A stretch of DNA of 33,476 nt from NCBI GenBank assembly GCA_946622645.1, contig CAMOQF010000011.1, forward strand, positions 1 through 33,476, given 5' to 3'. The translations under genes and the position numbers were made by a program. Within the stretch, counting starts at the first letter, position 1. Each line of letters begins with the position of its first letter. The stretch comes from an uncultured Blautia sp. Its GTDB lineage: Bacteria; Bacillota; Clostridia; Lachnospirales; Lachnospiraceae. Positions 8,461 through 16,530 of the stretch are shown here, in pieces. Below the pieces are notes generated by a model, which did not search any database, had not been told where the DNA came from, and worked only from the letters and a program-made list of their open reading frames with translations.

Positions 8461-8739
8461 ATGGTAGTAGTGATCAATGACGACAGAGTAAGCGATGTCG
8501 AAGCATATCTTCCCGTTGCAAAAGCCTTCGCCGCCGATTCGGCAGCAAACGAAGAAGGCTGCATCAGCATGGAAGTCCTGGTCGATCCGAAGGTAGAAGG
8601 CCGTGTTCTTTATCTGTCTCACTTTGAAAGTGAAGAGGCTTTTCTGAAAAGCACGCAGGGAGCGATTTTTCATAAATGGCTTCCCGAACTGGGAAAATAC
8701 TTTATCTCCGCTGAAGACCATGTGTTCGAAGTAAAATAA
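8461..8739 (+). CDS. ABM-domain protein (putative quinol monooxygenase fold)
   Basis: A 92-residue protein resembling the antibiotic biosynthesis monooxygenase (ABM) family, a dimeric ferredoxin-like alpha/beta barrel that includes YgiN-type quinol monooxygenases. Typical traits are the N-terminal beta strand, the EGCISMEVLVDP segment, the LSHFESEEAFLKS stretch and a conserved-looking HKWLPEL near the end. It lies 2 nt after the flavoprotein stop, and its AAAGGAGG site overlaps the end of that gene, which indicates translational coupling. In an anaerobe, oxygen-dependent activity seems unlikely, so it may act on quinone-like or aromatic compounds without oxygen, or protect against them. Fold assignment is fairly firm; function is inference. 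Confidence 0.75.
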   Translation: MVVVINDDRVSDVEAYLPVAKAFAADSAANEEGCISMEVLVDPKVEGRVLYLSHFESEEAFLKSTQGAIFHKWLPELGKYFISAEDHVFEVK

Positions 8740-8758
8740 TCAGATTTTCTGACCTGAT

Positions 8759-8816
8759 CAGACAGGGGACAGTTGTAAAAACGGAATCTTCCGCTCATAC
8801 AACTGTCCCCTGTCTG
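8759..8816. repeat. Long nested palindrome (REP-like element or bidirectional terminator)
   Basis: A 19-bp perfect inverted repeat, CAGACAGGGGACAGTTGTA (8759-8777) against 8798-8816, surrounds a 20-nt centre. The centre holds a second small palindrome, CGGAATCTTCCG (8782-8793). It lies between the ends of two convergent genes. There is no clear T tract after the stem on either strand, so an ordinary intrinsic terminator is not obvious. The GGGGACAGTT core resembles palindromes dispersed in many Firmicutes genomes and linked to RAYT-type transposases. Only one copy is present here. Confidence 0.7.
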
Positions 8817-8904
8817 TTTCTGGTAGATCATGTAATCCTTCTGATCTCTCTGATATCGTTCAACCCACCATGCAGCTTTTTCTTCCGGGTTTTTCCTCCC
8901 GTAC

Positions 8905-9582
8905 TTACAGATTTTTCACGTACCGGCATTTTGGATAGCCGGAGCAGCCGTAGAACCGGTTTCCGGCGTTAAATCCCTTCCTGGCGGTGCGGAGGATCAG
9001 TTCTTTGCCGCATCTGGGGCATATCAGCGCATCCGGTCCCGGTTCATCCTTCAGCTTATACTGCTTCACAAAGCTTTCTATCTCAACTCCGGCTTCCATA
9101 TACCGAAGCATGATCTCTGCAGCTGCTCTTGCATCGCTGTCAGCCTTGTGATGATCCAGATCGATCCTATAGTAGCTGCACATGTCGTCCAGGCCATGCC
9201 TGATTCCCGGAAGCAGCCTTCTCCCCATCTGAACCGTACAGCAATAGGGTACTTCACTCTTCCAGTCGATCTCGTAATCCCGAAGGCACTTTTTCAGCAC
9301 GCCCATGTCAAAGGGCGCGTTGTGGGCTGCCAGGATTCCGGAAGATAATAGCGGTTCGATCGATTTCCACAGCTGGGAGAACGTCGGCGCATCCGCCACG
9401 GTACCTTCATCGATCCCTGTGAGCTGTATATTGAAATAGTCAAAAGATGTTTCCGGATTGACATAGGAGAAAAAACTGTCGGTGATCCGTCCTTCTTCAA
9501 TGACCGTGATCCCGATCGCGCTCATTCTGTCGTTGTACCGGTTCGGTGTTTCCACATCGAATACTATAAATCGGGACATCAT
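8905..9582 (-). CDS. DEDDh 3'-5' exonuclease with C-terminal topoisomerase-type zinc ribbon
   Basis: A 225-residue protein with two parts. Residues 5-165 are a DnaQ-like exonuclease: Exo I FDVET (D9, E11), Exo II AAHNAPFD (D92) and Exo III HKADSD (H145, D150), so the full DEDDh metal and catalytic set is present. Residues from about 187 carry a four-cysteine zinc ribbon (CPRCG then CSGYPKC) of the kind found at the C terminus of type I DNA topoisomerases. This suggests single-strand DNA binding that guides the nuclease, for example in repair or replication clean-up. The start overlaps the stop of the upstream GH31 gene (ATGA), so the two are co-translated although functionally unrelated. A second ATG directly follows the first. 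Confidence 0.87.
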   Translation of the reverse strand: MMSRFIVFDVETPNRYNDRMSAIGITVIEEGRITDSFFSYVNPETSFDYFNIQLTGIDEGTVADAPTFSQLWKSIEPLLSSGILAAHNAPFDMGVLKKCLRDYEIDWKSEVPYCCTVQMGRRLLPGIRHGLDDMCSYYRIDLDHHKADSDARAAAEIMLRYMEAGVEIESFVKQYKLKDEPGPDALICPRCGKELILRTARKGFNAGNRFYGCSGYPKCRYVKNL

Positions 9583-11603
9583 ATTCTCTCAAAGACCGGC
9601 ATATAGTCGATCGGAGCATCAACGCGGACCGTCTGACCGCCTTCATAGATCGTATCGTTGCTGGTAAGCCTCCAGGAGCCGGCCGGGAGATACACTTCTC
9701 TCTCAAACCGGTTCAGCCGGAAGACCGGCGCGCAGAGGAACCGGCTGCCGAACATATACTGATCCTGGAGTGTCCAGCATTTTTCATCTTCCGGGAATTC
9801 ATAGAACATGGTCCGGATCAGAGGCGAGCCGTTTTCACTGGCCTCTGCATACAGATCCCGGATGTAATCGTGCATGTCGATCCGGATATCGTAGTACTTT
9901 TTCATGATGGCGTAGTTGTCTTCGCCATAGCTCCAAAGCTCGTTCGGCTGCCCGGTATGCAGATAGCCTCCGCCGTAATCTCTCTCATCCAGAGGCGGAA
10001 TATTATACGGGCCGCGGTCCCCGTGCATACGGAATACGGCCGAGTATACCGCGAACTGATACCACCGGATCAGAAGCTGGCGGAAATCCGGATCATTTAC
10101 GTCATCCGTCATAAAACCGCCGATATCGGTCGTCCACCAGGGTATGCCTGCAAGACCCATATTGAGACCTGCCTGCACCTGCTCATAGAAAGCCTGGAAG
10201 GTGCTGGGAACGTCACCGGACCAGATCACATTTCCGTATTTCTGTGAGCCGGCCCAGCCGCAGCGGAGAAGATTGACAACCGGTTCGCTCTGTTCCTCGA
10301 TCATCCGGTCATAGAAGATCCGGCTGTAAAGCTGCGGATACAGGTTGCTGCACTGAAGCGCCGGCATATCCAGATAACGGTAGTGGTCAAAATCATAGAC
10401 CCCGTAATCCGGCTCCGAGTTGTCCAGCCAGAATCCGTCGATCCCCAGATCATAATAGTTTTTCTTGCACGTTTCCCATACATATTCACGGGTCCTGGGA
10501 TTGAACACGTCGATCTCCACGCAGTCCCCCTGATAATCATAAGTCTGGGCAGCGCCGCGCTCGGTGTGGATCAACAGTCCTTCTTCCATCATGGGACCGA
10601 AGTTTTCGCTCCGGCGGTCCACGGACGGCCATACGGAAACGATCACCTTGATGCCCATGGCGTGCAGTTCATCCACCATCGCTTTCGGATCCGGCCAGTA
10701 GGTGCTGTCAAACTTCCAGTCTCCCTGATAGGGCCAGTGGAAGAAATCGATCACGATCTGGTCGATACGGATCCCTTCCTTCCGGTAAGCCCGGGCGACC
10801 TCCAGGACTTCATCCTGTGTACGGTAGCGAAGCTTGCATTGCCAGAGTCCCATCCTGTCTTCGGGAAAAGCCGGGGCACGTCCGGTGACGCCGGTATAGT
10901 TCGCCAGAATATCTTTCGGCGTATCTGCCGCTGTGATCCAGTAGTCCATCTCTTTTGTGGAACGTGCGGTCCATTCGGTATAATTCGTTCCGAAAGAAGC
11001 TCGTCCTACTGCAGGGTTATTCCATAAAAAGCCATATCCCAGGCTGGAGACGGCAAAGGGAACGCTGATCTGCGAATTCCGCTGCTCCAGATCCAGCAGA
11101 GCGCCCTTGAGGTTCAGGTGCGGCTGCTGATACTGACCCATCCCGAAGATTTTTTCTTCATCATTCGGATCAAACCGGACCGTCAGACTATAGTCCGATC
11201 CGCCGATCACGCCCTTGTATTCACGTCCGATAATCTTAAGGCAGCGGCTGCTCTCGCTTATGGTTCCCTGATAGCAGCGATAATACTCGCGGAGGATCAG
11301 GCTGTCATCCTTAAAAAAGCTGATCACGCCTTCAAGGTTGACCTCCGCCCTCAGTCTCCCGTTCGTGATGGACGCTGCCGGCACCTTGGAGATGGTCCCG
11401 TCTCCGACCCAAAAGTCCACAGTGGATATAGTCACTTCAGATTCCGTCTTTGCAGGTGTCTCAGTAAGGGCCCATCTGCGTCCGGAAAAGTCAGAAAACA
11501 TAGTCGACCGTACCCGGAAAGAATCCTTCCCCCACGGTTCGATCATCAGTGTTTCTCCTTTATGGCGGGCAATGAGGGCTCCTTCATGTTCTTCAAATCT
11601 CAT
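9579..11603 (-). CDS. Glycoside hydrolase family 31 (alpha-glucosidase/alpha-xylosidase type)
   Basis: A 674-residue enzyme without a signal peptide, so cytoplasmic. The N-terminal beta-sandwich spans about residues 1-245, followed by a TIM barrel. The family nucleophile is D394 in FWLDNSEPD, and the acid/base is D464 in WSGDVPSTF; WWTTDIGGF is also a GH31 hallmark. Members release alpha-linked sugars, mostly glucose or xylose, with retention. The exact linkage cannot be read from the motifs. The start follows AAAGGAG by 7 nt. It directly follows the apiosidase-like gene (21-nt gap), suggesting shared work on plant-derived glycans or glycosides. Confidence 0.92.
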   Translation of the reverse strand: MRFEEHEGALIARHKGETLMIEPWGKDSFRVRSTMFSDFSGRRWALTETPAKTESEVTISTVDFWVGDGTISKVPAASITNGRLRAEVNLEGVISFFKDDSLILREYYRCYQGTISESSRCLKIIGREYKGVIGGSDYSLTVRFDPNDEEKIFGMGQYQQPHLNLKGALLDLEQRNSQISVPFAVSSLGYGFLWNNPAVGRASFGTNYTEWTARSTKEMDYWITAADTPKDILANYTGVTGRAPAFPEDRMGLWQCKLRYRTQDEVLEVARAYRKEGIRIDQIVIDFFHWPYQGDWKFDSTYWPDPKAMVDELHAMGIKVIVSVWPSVDRRSENFGPMMEEGLLIHTERGAAQTYDYQGDCVEIDVFNPRTREYVWETCKKNYYDLGIDGFWLDNSEPDYGVYDFDHYRYLDMPALQCSNLYPQLYSRIFYDRMIEEQSEPVVNLLRCGWAGSQKYGNVIWSGDVPSTFQAFYEQVQAGLNMGLAGIPWWTTDIGGFMTDDVNDPDFRQLLIRWYQFAVYSAVFRMHGDRGPYNIPPLDERDYGGGYLHTGQPNELWSYGEDNYAIMKKYYDIRIDMHDYIRDLYAEASENGSPLIRTMFYEFPEDEKCWTLQDQYMFGSRFLCAPVFRLNRFEREVYLPAGSWRLTSNDTIYEGGQTVRVDAPIDYMPVFERI

Positions 11604-11624
11604 CCTGTCTCTCCTTTGATTTTG

Positions 11625-13067
11625 TCACCATTCAAACACTTTTCTGATCTGATCGTCTTTTTCGCCGGCTCCATAGGTGCCTGCCGGAACAGCGATCCTG
11701 TCCGGATCTTCGGCCAGGATCAGGACCCTGTCCGGAGCATCTGAAGGCGCATTTCCGATGCTTAAGATGCCGTCGGATACCGGCAGCGGTCCGCTGACCG
11801 CCTGCAGGGTCCCGTCCGCAGGGCAGAACCAGGCCGCATGCACTTCGTCGTCAAACAGGCCTTTCAGGTCGATCCTTTCTTCCGTCTCTGCCGCAAAGTA
11901 GACCAGCAGGATCTTCTCTTCACGGTTCTCCGCCGCCTGTTCATGCAGATCCAGCACGTCTTCTTCCGAAGACTGACGGAACAGCCGCTGCTGGCAGGGT
12001 ATAAAACTGTGCAGGGGATATGCCTCCATAAAGTCTCTCAGGATCTTCATCTGGCCCGATCCCTCAGACTGCAGCGCTTCATCCCAGGTTTCCCGGCAGA
12101 TCATGTTCTTTTCTTTCTGTGTGGCTGTGCACCATACGGATGAATGTCCGTAGGTATGACCGAACGCTCCGGACAGCAATGCCCAGTATGCCCTTTTTCT
12201 TACGATATAAGTGCCGTGAAAGCTGTTTTCATCCTCCACCGGCCAGGTCATGGGCATATGCTCGTAAGCCGGTTCCCCATCCCATACGGGATAAGACGGA
12301 TGATTCTTCCGCTCCTCTTCGACCAGCAGATAATTCTTCTTGAATGCTCCATGTCCGGACTGCAGCATGATAAAGCTGATCCAGGCATCCTCCTCTGTCC
12401 AGTAAGAAAAAGTAGAGCAAAGGCCGGTCTCGGCCTCATGACAGGCATGATACGTGATCAGAAGCTTTTTCCAGTCTTCATGCGCACTGTCATAACAGAG
12501 TTTATGACCTGTGAGTCCTTTGGAGAGGCCTTCGGCAAGAGAACGCCACACGGGTCGGTAGTCTTCTCCCCGGCATACGGGCATCCGGTCGCCGCCCAGA
12601 CACCAGAGGATGTTCTTCCGGTGTTTCATGCGGTCGCCCAGCCAGCAGCCATAAGCTTCCGCGTTCTGAAGCGTCACATACTTTTTGTGGGTGCCGCCGC
12701 TCCAGTCCCAGCCTACCACCAGCTCTCCCCAGCAAGGCAGAAGCAGTACATAAAAACCATATTTCTCCGCCTGGTCAAGCACCCAGTCCACATAGGAGAA
12801 ATAGGCTTCGTCCGGTTTCAGCAGGTCCTGGTCATGAAGAGCCGGAATACCGCATGGATTTTTCATTTCTTCATTAAATTCCGGATCGAGCACCACCATC
12901 TGGAGCACGGTAAATCCCTGTTCTTTGCGTGTCTGCATATAATAGTGGACATCGTCCCACTTGAGGCGTGCCGGAACCGTCCATGCGGTATCCGCCAGCC
13001 ATATAAAAGGACTCCCGTCTTCTCTTACAAAATACCTGCCGTTATCTGATATCCTGAGTCGTTCCAC
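11625..13067 (-). CDS. Apiosidase-like glycoside hydrolase (GH140/DUF4038 type)
   Basis: A 480-residue protein resembling the apiosidase-like (GH140, formerly DUF4038) TIM-barrel family followed by a small C-terminal beta domain of the putative collagen-binding type. Supporting segments are the opening ISDNGRYFVREDGSPFIWLADTAW, the WVLDQAEKYGFYVLLLPCW block and WDGEPAYEHMP. Known members remove apiose from the pectin rhamnogalacturonan II. A GTG start at 13067 is chosen because AAGGAG (13077-13082) lies 9 nt upstream and the family's N terminus begins right there. An upstream ATG at 13106 would add residues unlike the family. No signal peptide is seen, so it would act on imported oligosaccharides. 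It is paired with the GH31 gene. Confidence 0.82.
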   Translation of the reverse strand: MERLRISDNGRYFVREDGSPFIWLADTAWTVPARLKWDDVHYYMQTRKEQGFTVLQMVVLDPEFNEEMKNPCGIPALHDQDLLKPDEAYFSYVDWVLDQAEKYGFYVLLLPCWGELVVGWDWSGGTHKKYVTLQNAEAYGCWLGDRMKHRKNILWCLGGDRMPVCRGEDYRPVWRSLAEGLSKGLTGHKLCYDSAHEDWKKLLITYHACHEAETGLCSTFSYWTEEDAWISFIMLQSGHGAFKKNYLLVEEERKNHPSYPVWDGEPAYEHMPMTWPVEDENSFHGTYIVRKRAYWALLSGAFGHTYGHSSVWCTATQKEKNMICRETWDEALQSEGSGQMKILRDFMEAYPLHSFIPCQQRLFRQSSEEDVLDLHEQAAENREEKILLVYFAAETEERIDLKGLFDDEVHAAWFCPADGTLQAVSGPLPVSDGILSIGNAPSDAPDRVLILAEDPDRIAVPAGTYGAGEKDDQIRKVFEW

Positions 13068-13118
13068 TGCAGTCTTCTCCTTCCTTCCCAAGAGGAACAG
13101 CAGCAATGAATGGTCGTG

Positions 13119-13355
13119 TTACAGTTTTCTTCCAAGCCAGATCAGGATGCAGGCACCGACAGCGGAGACGGCCGTTCCGCCGATCAGTCCATGGCCTTGA
13201 ATGCCGATGATCCCTAAAACAATGGAGCCTACCACACCGCCGAGCAGGCCCAGGATGATGTTTTTCAGCATACTGCCTTCGCTGCCCATCACTTTCCCTG
13301 CGATCCAGCCGGCAAGGCCTCCCAGAAACAGTGTCCAGATAATTCCGAAAATCAT
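13119..13355 (-). CDS. GlsB/YeaQ/YmgE family small membrane protein
   Basis: A 78-residue protein with three hydrophobic helices. The pattern of glycine-rich helices with GGLAGWIAGKVMG and LGLLGGVVGSIVLG is that of the transglycosylase-associated (GlsB/YeaQ) family. These are stress-associated inner-membrane proteins of unclear mechanism; the transglycosylase name is historical. It is preceded by a purine-rich AAGGAAGG site and lies between the GNAT gene and the apiosidase-like gene in the same direction. It has no apparent functional link to either. Confidence 0.9.
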   Translation of the reverse strand: MIFGIIWTLFLGGLAGWIAGKVMGSEGSMLKNIILGLLGGVVGSIVLGIIGIQGHGLIGGTAVSAVGACILIWLGRKL

Positions 13356-13395
13356 GGTTTTTTCCTTCCTTTCTGCTTTTTTATCTTTTGTAAAA

Positions 13396-13878
13396 TCACT
13401 TCAGGTCCTTGAAAAAGAACCTGTTCATCGTACTGTGAACAACGCTTTCCGGACGGGGTATCGCCCTGTATCCGGATCTTTCATAGATATGGAGCGCTGC
13501 CTGCAGATTGGTATGGGTCTCCAGATACATACTTTCATACCCCATCTGTCGGGCGCACTCTTCGATATGTGCGATCATCCTGTACCCCAGACCATGTCCT
13601 TTGGCTGAGTCATCCAGATACAGCTTCTGCAGTTCCGCGCAGCTTTCAAAGCCGTCGAATTCCGCCATACCGATGCCGCCGATCACGACGCCGCCGTCCA
13701 GAAGCGCATAATAAGCGCGTCCCGGTTCGGCATAGAAATCAGAGAGATGGTCGAGCCCTTCGTCAAAATAGGCCGTACCCGGGATGTCAAGATGACAGGC
13801 CTTCAGATTGCTGCGGATCAGCCGGGCAATATCAGCGTCGTATTGTGGAGATAAGGGATAAAATCTGTAATCAGGCAT
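13396..13878 (-). CDS. GNAT family N-acetyltransferase
   Basis: A 160-residue single-domain acetyltransferase. The acetyl-CoA-binding motif A is visible as LQKLYLDDSAKGHGLGYRMI (residues 83-102, with the pyrophosphate loop KGHGLG). It is followed by the family's C-terminal LQAALHIYERSGYRAI region. The acceptor substrate cannot be predicted. GGAG lies about 9 nt before the ATG. The gene starts 25 nt after the pepT stop and is probably co-transcribed with it. Confidence 0.88.
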   Translation of the reverse strand: MPDYRFYPLSPQYDADIARLIRSNLKACHLDIPGTAYFDEGLDHLSDFYAEPGRAYYALLDGGVVIGGIGMAEFDGFESCAELQKLYLDDSAKGHGLGYRMIAHIEECARQMGYESMYLETHTNLQAALHIYERSGYRAIPRPESVVHSTMNRFFFKDLK

Positions 13879-13903
13879 GTATGTCTCTCCTGCAAAAGTC
13901 TGT

Positions 13904-15124
13904 TCAAACTGCTGTATATCTGCCGATTATTCCGAGAATAACGTTGACGACAAAGTCCATGCCTTCCGCCGTGATATGCTCATAAGGGCCGTGAAAAGCA
14001 GCCCCGCCGGTTCCCAGGTTCGGACACGGAAGCCCTCTGTAGGACAGCTGTGCGCCGTCTGTTCCGCCCCTGACAGGAGAAACGACCGCTTCGATTCCCA
14101 GCTCCTGCATCACCGCTTTTGCATTTTCGATCAGATGAATGCACGGCTCGATCTTTTCCTTCATATTGCGGTACTGCGGATGGATTTCCAGGATCACGGT
14201 GCCTTTGCCCCAGCGTTCATTCATGATCTTTTCTATGTGACGCAGCGTCCCGATCCTGGCTTCATAATTCGCCGAGCTGTGATCCCTTATAAGAAGCCGG
14301 ATCCGGGCATGTTCCACATTGCCTTCGATATCTGTCAGATGGAAGAATCCTTCGTACCCTTCCGTGTCCCGCGGCGTCTCCGCTTCCGGAAGCATGGAGA
14401 TGATCCGGGAGGCAAGAAGGCCTGCATTGATCATCTTGTCTTTTGCATCGCCGGGATGGATATTGAACCCGTTAATATCAAAGACAGCCAGCGCCGCGTT
14501 AAAGTTTTCGTATTCAAGCTCGTTTTCCAGGCCGCCATCCACGGTATAAGCGTACCGGGCTCCAAAGCCTTCGATGTCCAGATCCTCTGCGCCTCTGCCG
14601 ATCTCTTCATCAGGAGAAAAGCATATGCAGATCTTTCCGTGGCAGGTTCCGCCATTCAGGATCCTTTCCGCCGCGGTCATGATCGCGGCGATGCCGGCCT
14701 TGTCGTCAGCTCCTAAAAGCGATGTTCCGTCCGTCGTGATCAGGGTGCGTCCCTTCATCGTTTTCAGATGCGGGAACTGTTCGGTCCTGAGGATCAGCCC
14801 GCTGTTTCCAAGCGGTACGTCATTTCCGTCATAGTTTTCGTGGATCTGCGGGTTTACATGTTCACCGTTAAAATCCGGAGCCGTGTCCAGATGGGCGATA
14901 AATCCAAGCGGTGGTGCCTGCTCATAACCCTCTGTCGCCGGTATTGTGCCGTAGACATAGCATTTTTCATCCACTCTGACGTCCGAAAGCCCCAGAGCCT
15001 TCATTTCATCTGCCAGAGCGTGTGCCAGATCAAACTGTCTGGCTGTGGAGGGTACTGTTGCGGCGTCTTCGTCGCTGGTGGTATATATTTTTACATATTG
15101 AAGCAATCTCTCATATGCTCGCAT
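13904..15124 (-). CDS. pepT: Peptidase T (tripeptide aminopeptidase)
   Basis: A 406-residue M20B metallopeptidase, matching the usual PepT length of about 408. The di-zinc site residues are visible in the expected places: H78 and D80 in AHLDTAPD, D140 in LLGADDKAG, and E173/E174 in SPDEEIGRG. The late GGTDGAQLSYRGLPCPNLGTGG motif is also diagnostic. It removes the N-terminal residue from tripeptides in the cytosol, the last step of peptide use. GAGG precedes the ATG by 6 nt. The gene is co-directional with its neighbours and serves general peptide catabolism. Confidence 0.95.
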   Translation of the reverse strand: MRAYERLLQYVKIYTTSDEDAATVPSTARQFDLAHALADEMKALGLSDVRVDEKCYVYGTIPATEGYEQAPPLGFIAHLDTAPDFNGEHVNPQIHENYDGNDVPLGNSGLILRTEQFPHLKTMKGRTLITTDGTSLLGADDKAGIAAIMTAAERILNGGTCHGKICICFSPDEEIGRGAEDLDIEGFGARYAYTVDGGLENELEYENFNAALAVFDINGFNIHPGDAKDKMINAGLLASRIISMLPEAETPRDTEGYEGFFHLTDIEGNVEHARIRLLIRDHSSANYEARIGTLRHIEKIMNERWGKGTVILEIHPQYRNMKEKIEPCIHLIENAKAVMQELGIEAVVSPVRGGTDGAQLSYRGLPCPNLGTGGAAFHGPYEHITAEGMDFVVNVILGIIGRYTAV

Positions 15125-15172
15125 TCCAAACCTCTTCTGTATGGTTCAATTCATATCAGCCGACGTCGTTGT

Positions 15173-16495
15173 TTACGCGGCCTCTTCCAGACTGTATGCT
15201 TCCTGAATCTCGTCAAATGCGTCGATCTTGTTTCTGAACAGATCCATCAGATCCTTCTCGGCGATCATGCCGTTTTCGCTCACAGGAACATCCTTAAAGG
15301 AAAGCGGGACGATCATGGGCGGGTTTTCAAGAGACAACGGCTGGATCTCTCTCAGCTGCTCCACGCTCTGGTAGACAAGACTGACTTTATAGAAAGCTTC
15401 CCCTTCCTGGTTTCTCCACCGTTCAAATACCAGTTTGGAGCCGATCGGCGTCTGCGGCTCGATCGCACCCGGCAGGGTGTAGTCCTCCACACCAAGGGCC
15501 GAAAGCGTGCTGGCGATCGTAGAGTCATGGCCGCAGAGGAAGGTAAACTCCCGGCCCTGGGCGTTCATCTCGGCATAAAGCTCTTTCAGCATGGGATGGG
15601 CCAGATTGACGGCCAGATCTTCCGTCATGAACAGGATCTCCTGATAGTTTCCGAGAATTCCTCCGATCGCCTTCCAGTCCTCCTCGGACATTTCATGTCC
15701 GAAAGCAGCCTTCTGGTCGTCCGTCTCTTCATAATACTGCAGGACCAGGGCGTCCGCCACGGAGGTTGCCGTTTTCATAGGTCCTGACATTGCGGGCTCT
15801 TTATCCAGTTCAAGGGTCAGGACCGATTCATCTTCCAGAAGATTTCCATAGGTTCCGCTCTTGTAGCCTTCGCTCTCTTCCATATCTGTCACTTCCATCA
15901 GAAGTTTCAGCGCGTCCGCTTCCTTCTCAGCATAACCGGAAAGCCCTTCTCCGCCTCCCTTTTCGGAGATCTCCGCCTGGATCGCCTCATCATATCCATC
16001 ATTCATGAATCTGATAATGGGAAGGAACATGGTGTCCAGTTCATCATAGTCCACATGCCGTTCCACAGGCGATACGGACACCGGCAGCAGTCCTGTGGAG
16101 AAATAATGCGCCGTAGCCTGGGTGCGCTGCAGACCGTTTGCGTAAAAGCGGACCGCTCCATCTTTCGGAATATAGTTTTCGGGGAACAGTCCCTCATTCT
16201 CGAGCCACAGGCGGAAGTACTGACCCATGGTCGTCTCCAGCATTGCACCTTTCAGGGAAAGCTCTCCGGCGTTCGAAGTCCACGGGAACCACTCGTGCGG
16301 CGTGATGTCATCCAGCAGGGAACCCTTTCCGGAAAGCGGAGAACGGATATTATGACGGCTCAGGACCACAACCTGTTCAAGGGTGTATTCCCGCGCTTCG
16401 CCCTCTTCCTCCGCTTCTGAAGCTGCTGCGGATGCTGCCATGGTACAGAACAGCATGAGCATTGCCATCATAAGTGCCATCCATTTTCTTTTCAT
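15173..16495 (-). CDS. Secreted histidine-type acid phosphatase (phytase-like)
   Basis: A 440-residue protein with a signal peptide (MKRK, long hydrophobic stretch, ASA-type cleavage near residue 23). It belongs to the branch-2 histidine phosphatases. The phosphate-binding motif is RHNIRSP (R47, H48, R51), where most family members have RHGxRxP, and the partner motif is GHDSTIASTLSALG near the C terminus. Family members release phosphate from phytate, glucose-1-phosphate and similar compounds outside the membrane. No membrane anchor is visible. AAAGGAG lies 11 nt before the start. It follows the amidase gene by 35 nt. The Gly-to-Asn change beside the catalytic His is unusual. Confidence 0.87.
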   Translation of the reverse strand: MKRKWMALMMAMLMLFCTMAASAAASEAEEEGEAREYTLEQVVVLSRHNIRSPLSGKGSLLDDITPHEWFPWTSNAGELSLKGAMLETTMGQYFRLWLENEGLFPENYIPKDGAVRFYANGLQRTQATAHYFSTGLLPVSVSPVERHVDYDELDTMFLPIIRFMNDGYDEAIQAEISEKGGGEGLSGYAEKEADALKLLMEVTDMEESEGYKSGTYGNLLEDESVLTLELDKEPAMSGPMKTATSVADALVLQYYEETDDQKAAFGHEMSEEDWKAIGGILGNYQEILFMTEDLAVNLAHPMLKELYAEMNAQGREFTFLCGHDSTIASTLSALGVEDYTLPGAIEPQTPIGSKLVFERWRNQEGEAFYKVSLVYQSVEQLREIQPLSLENPPMIVPLSFKDVPVSENGMIAEKDLMDLFRNKIDAFDEIQEAYSLEEAA

Positions 16496-16530
16496 CTTTG
16501 AAATGTCTCCTTTCTGTCTTCCCGGCAGAT

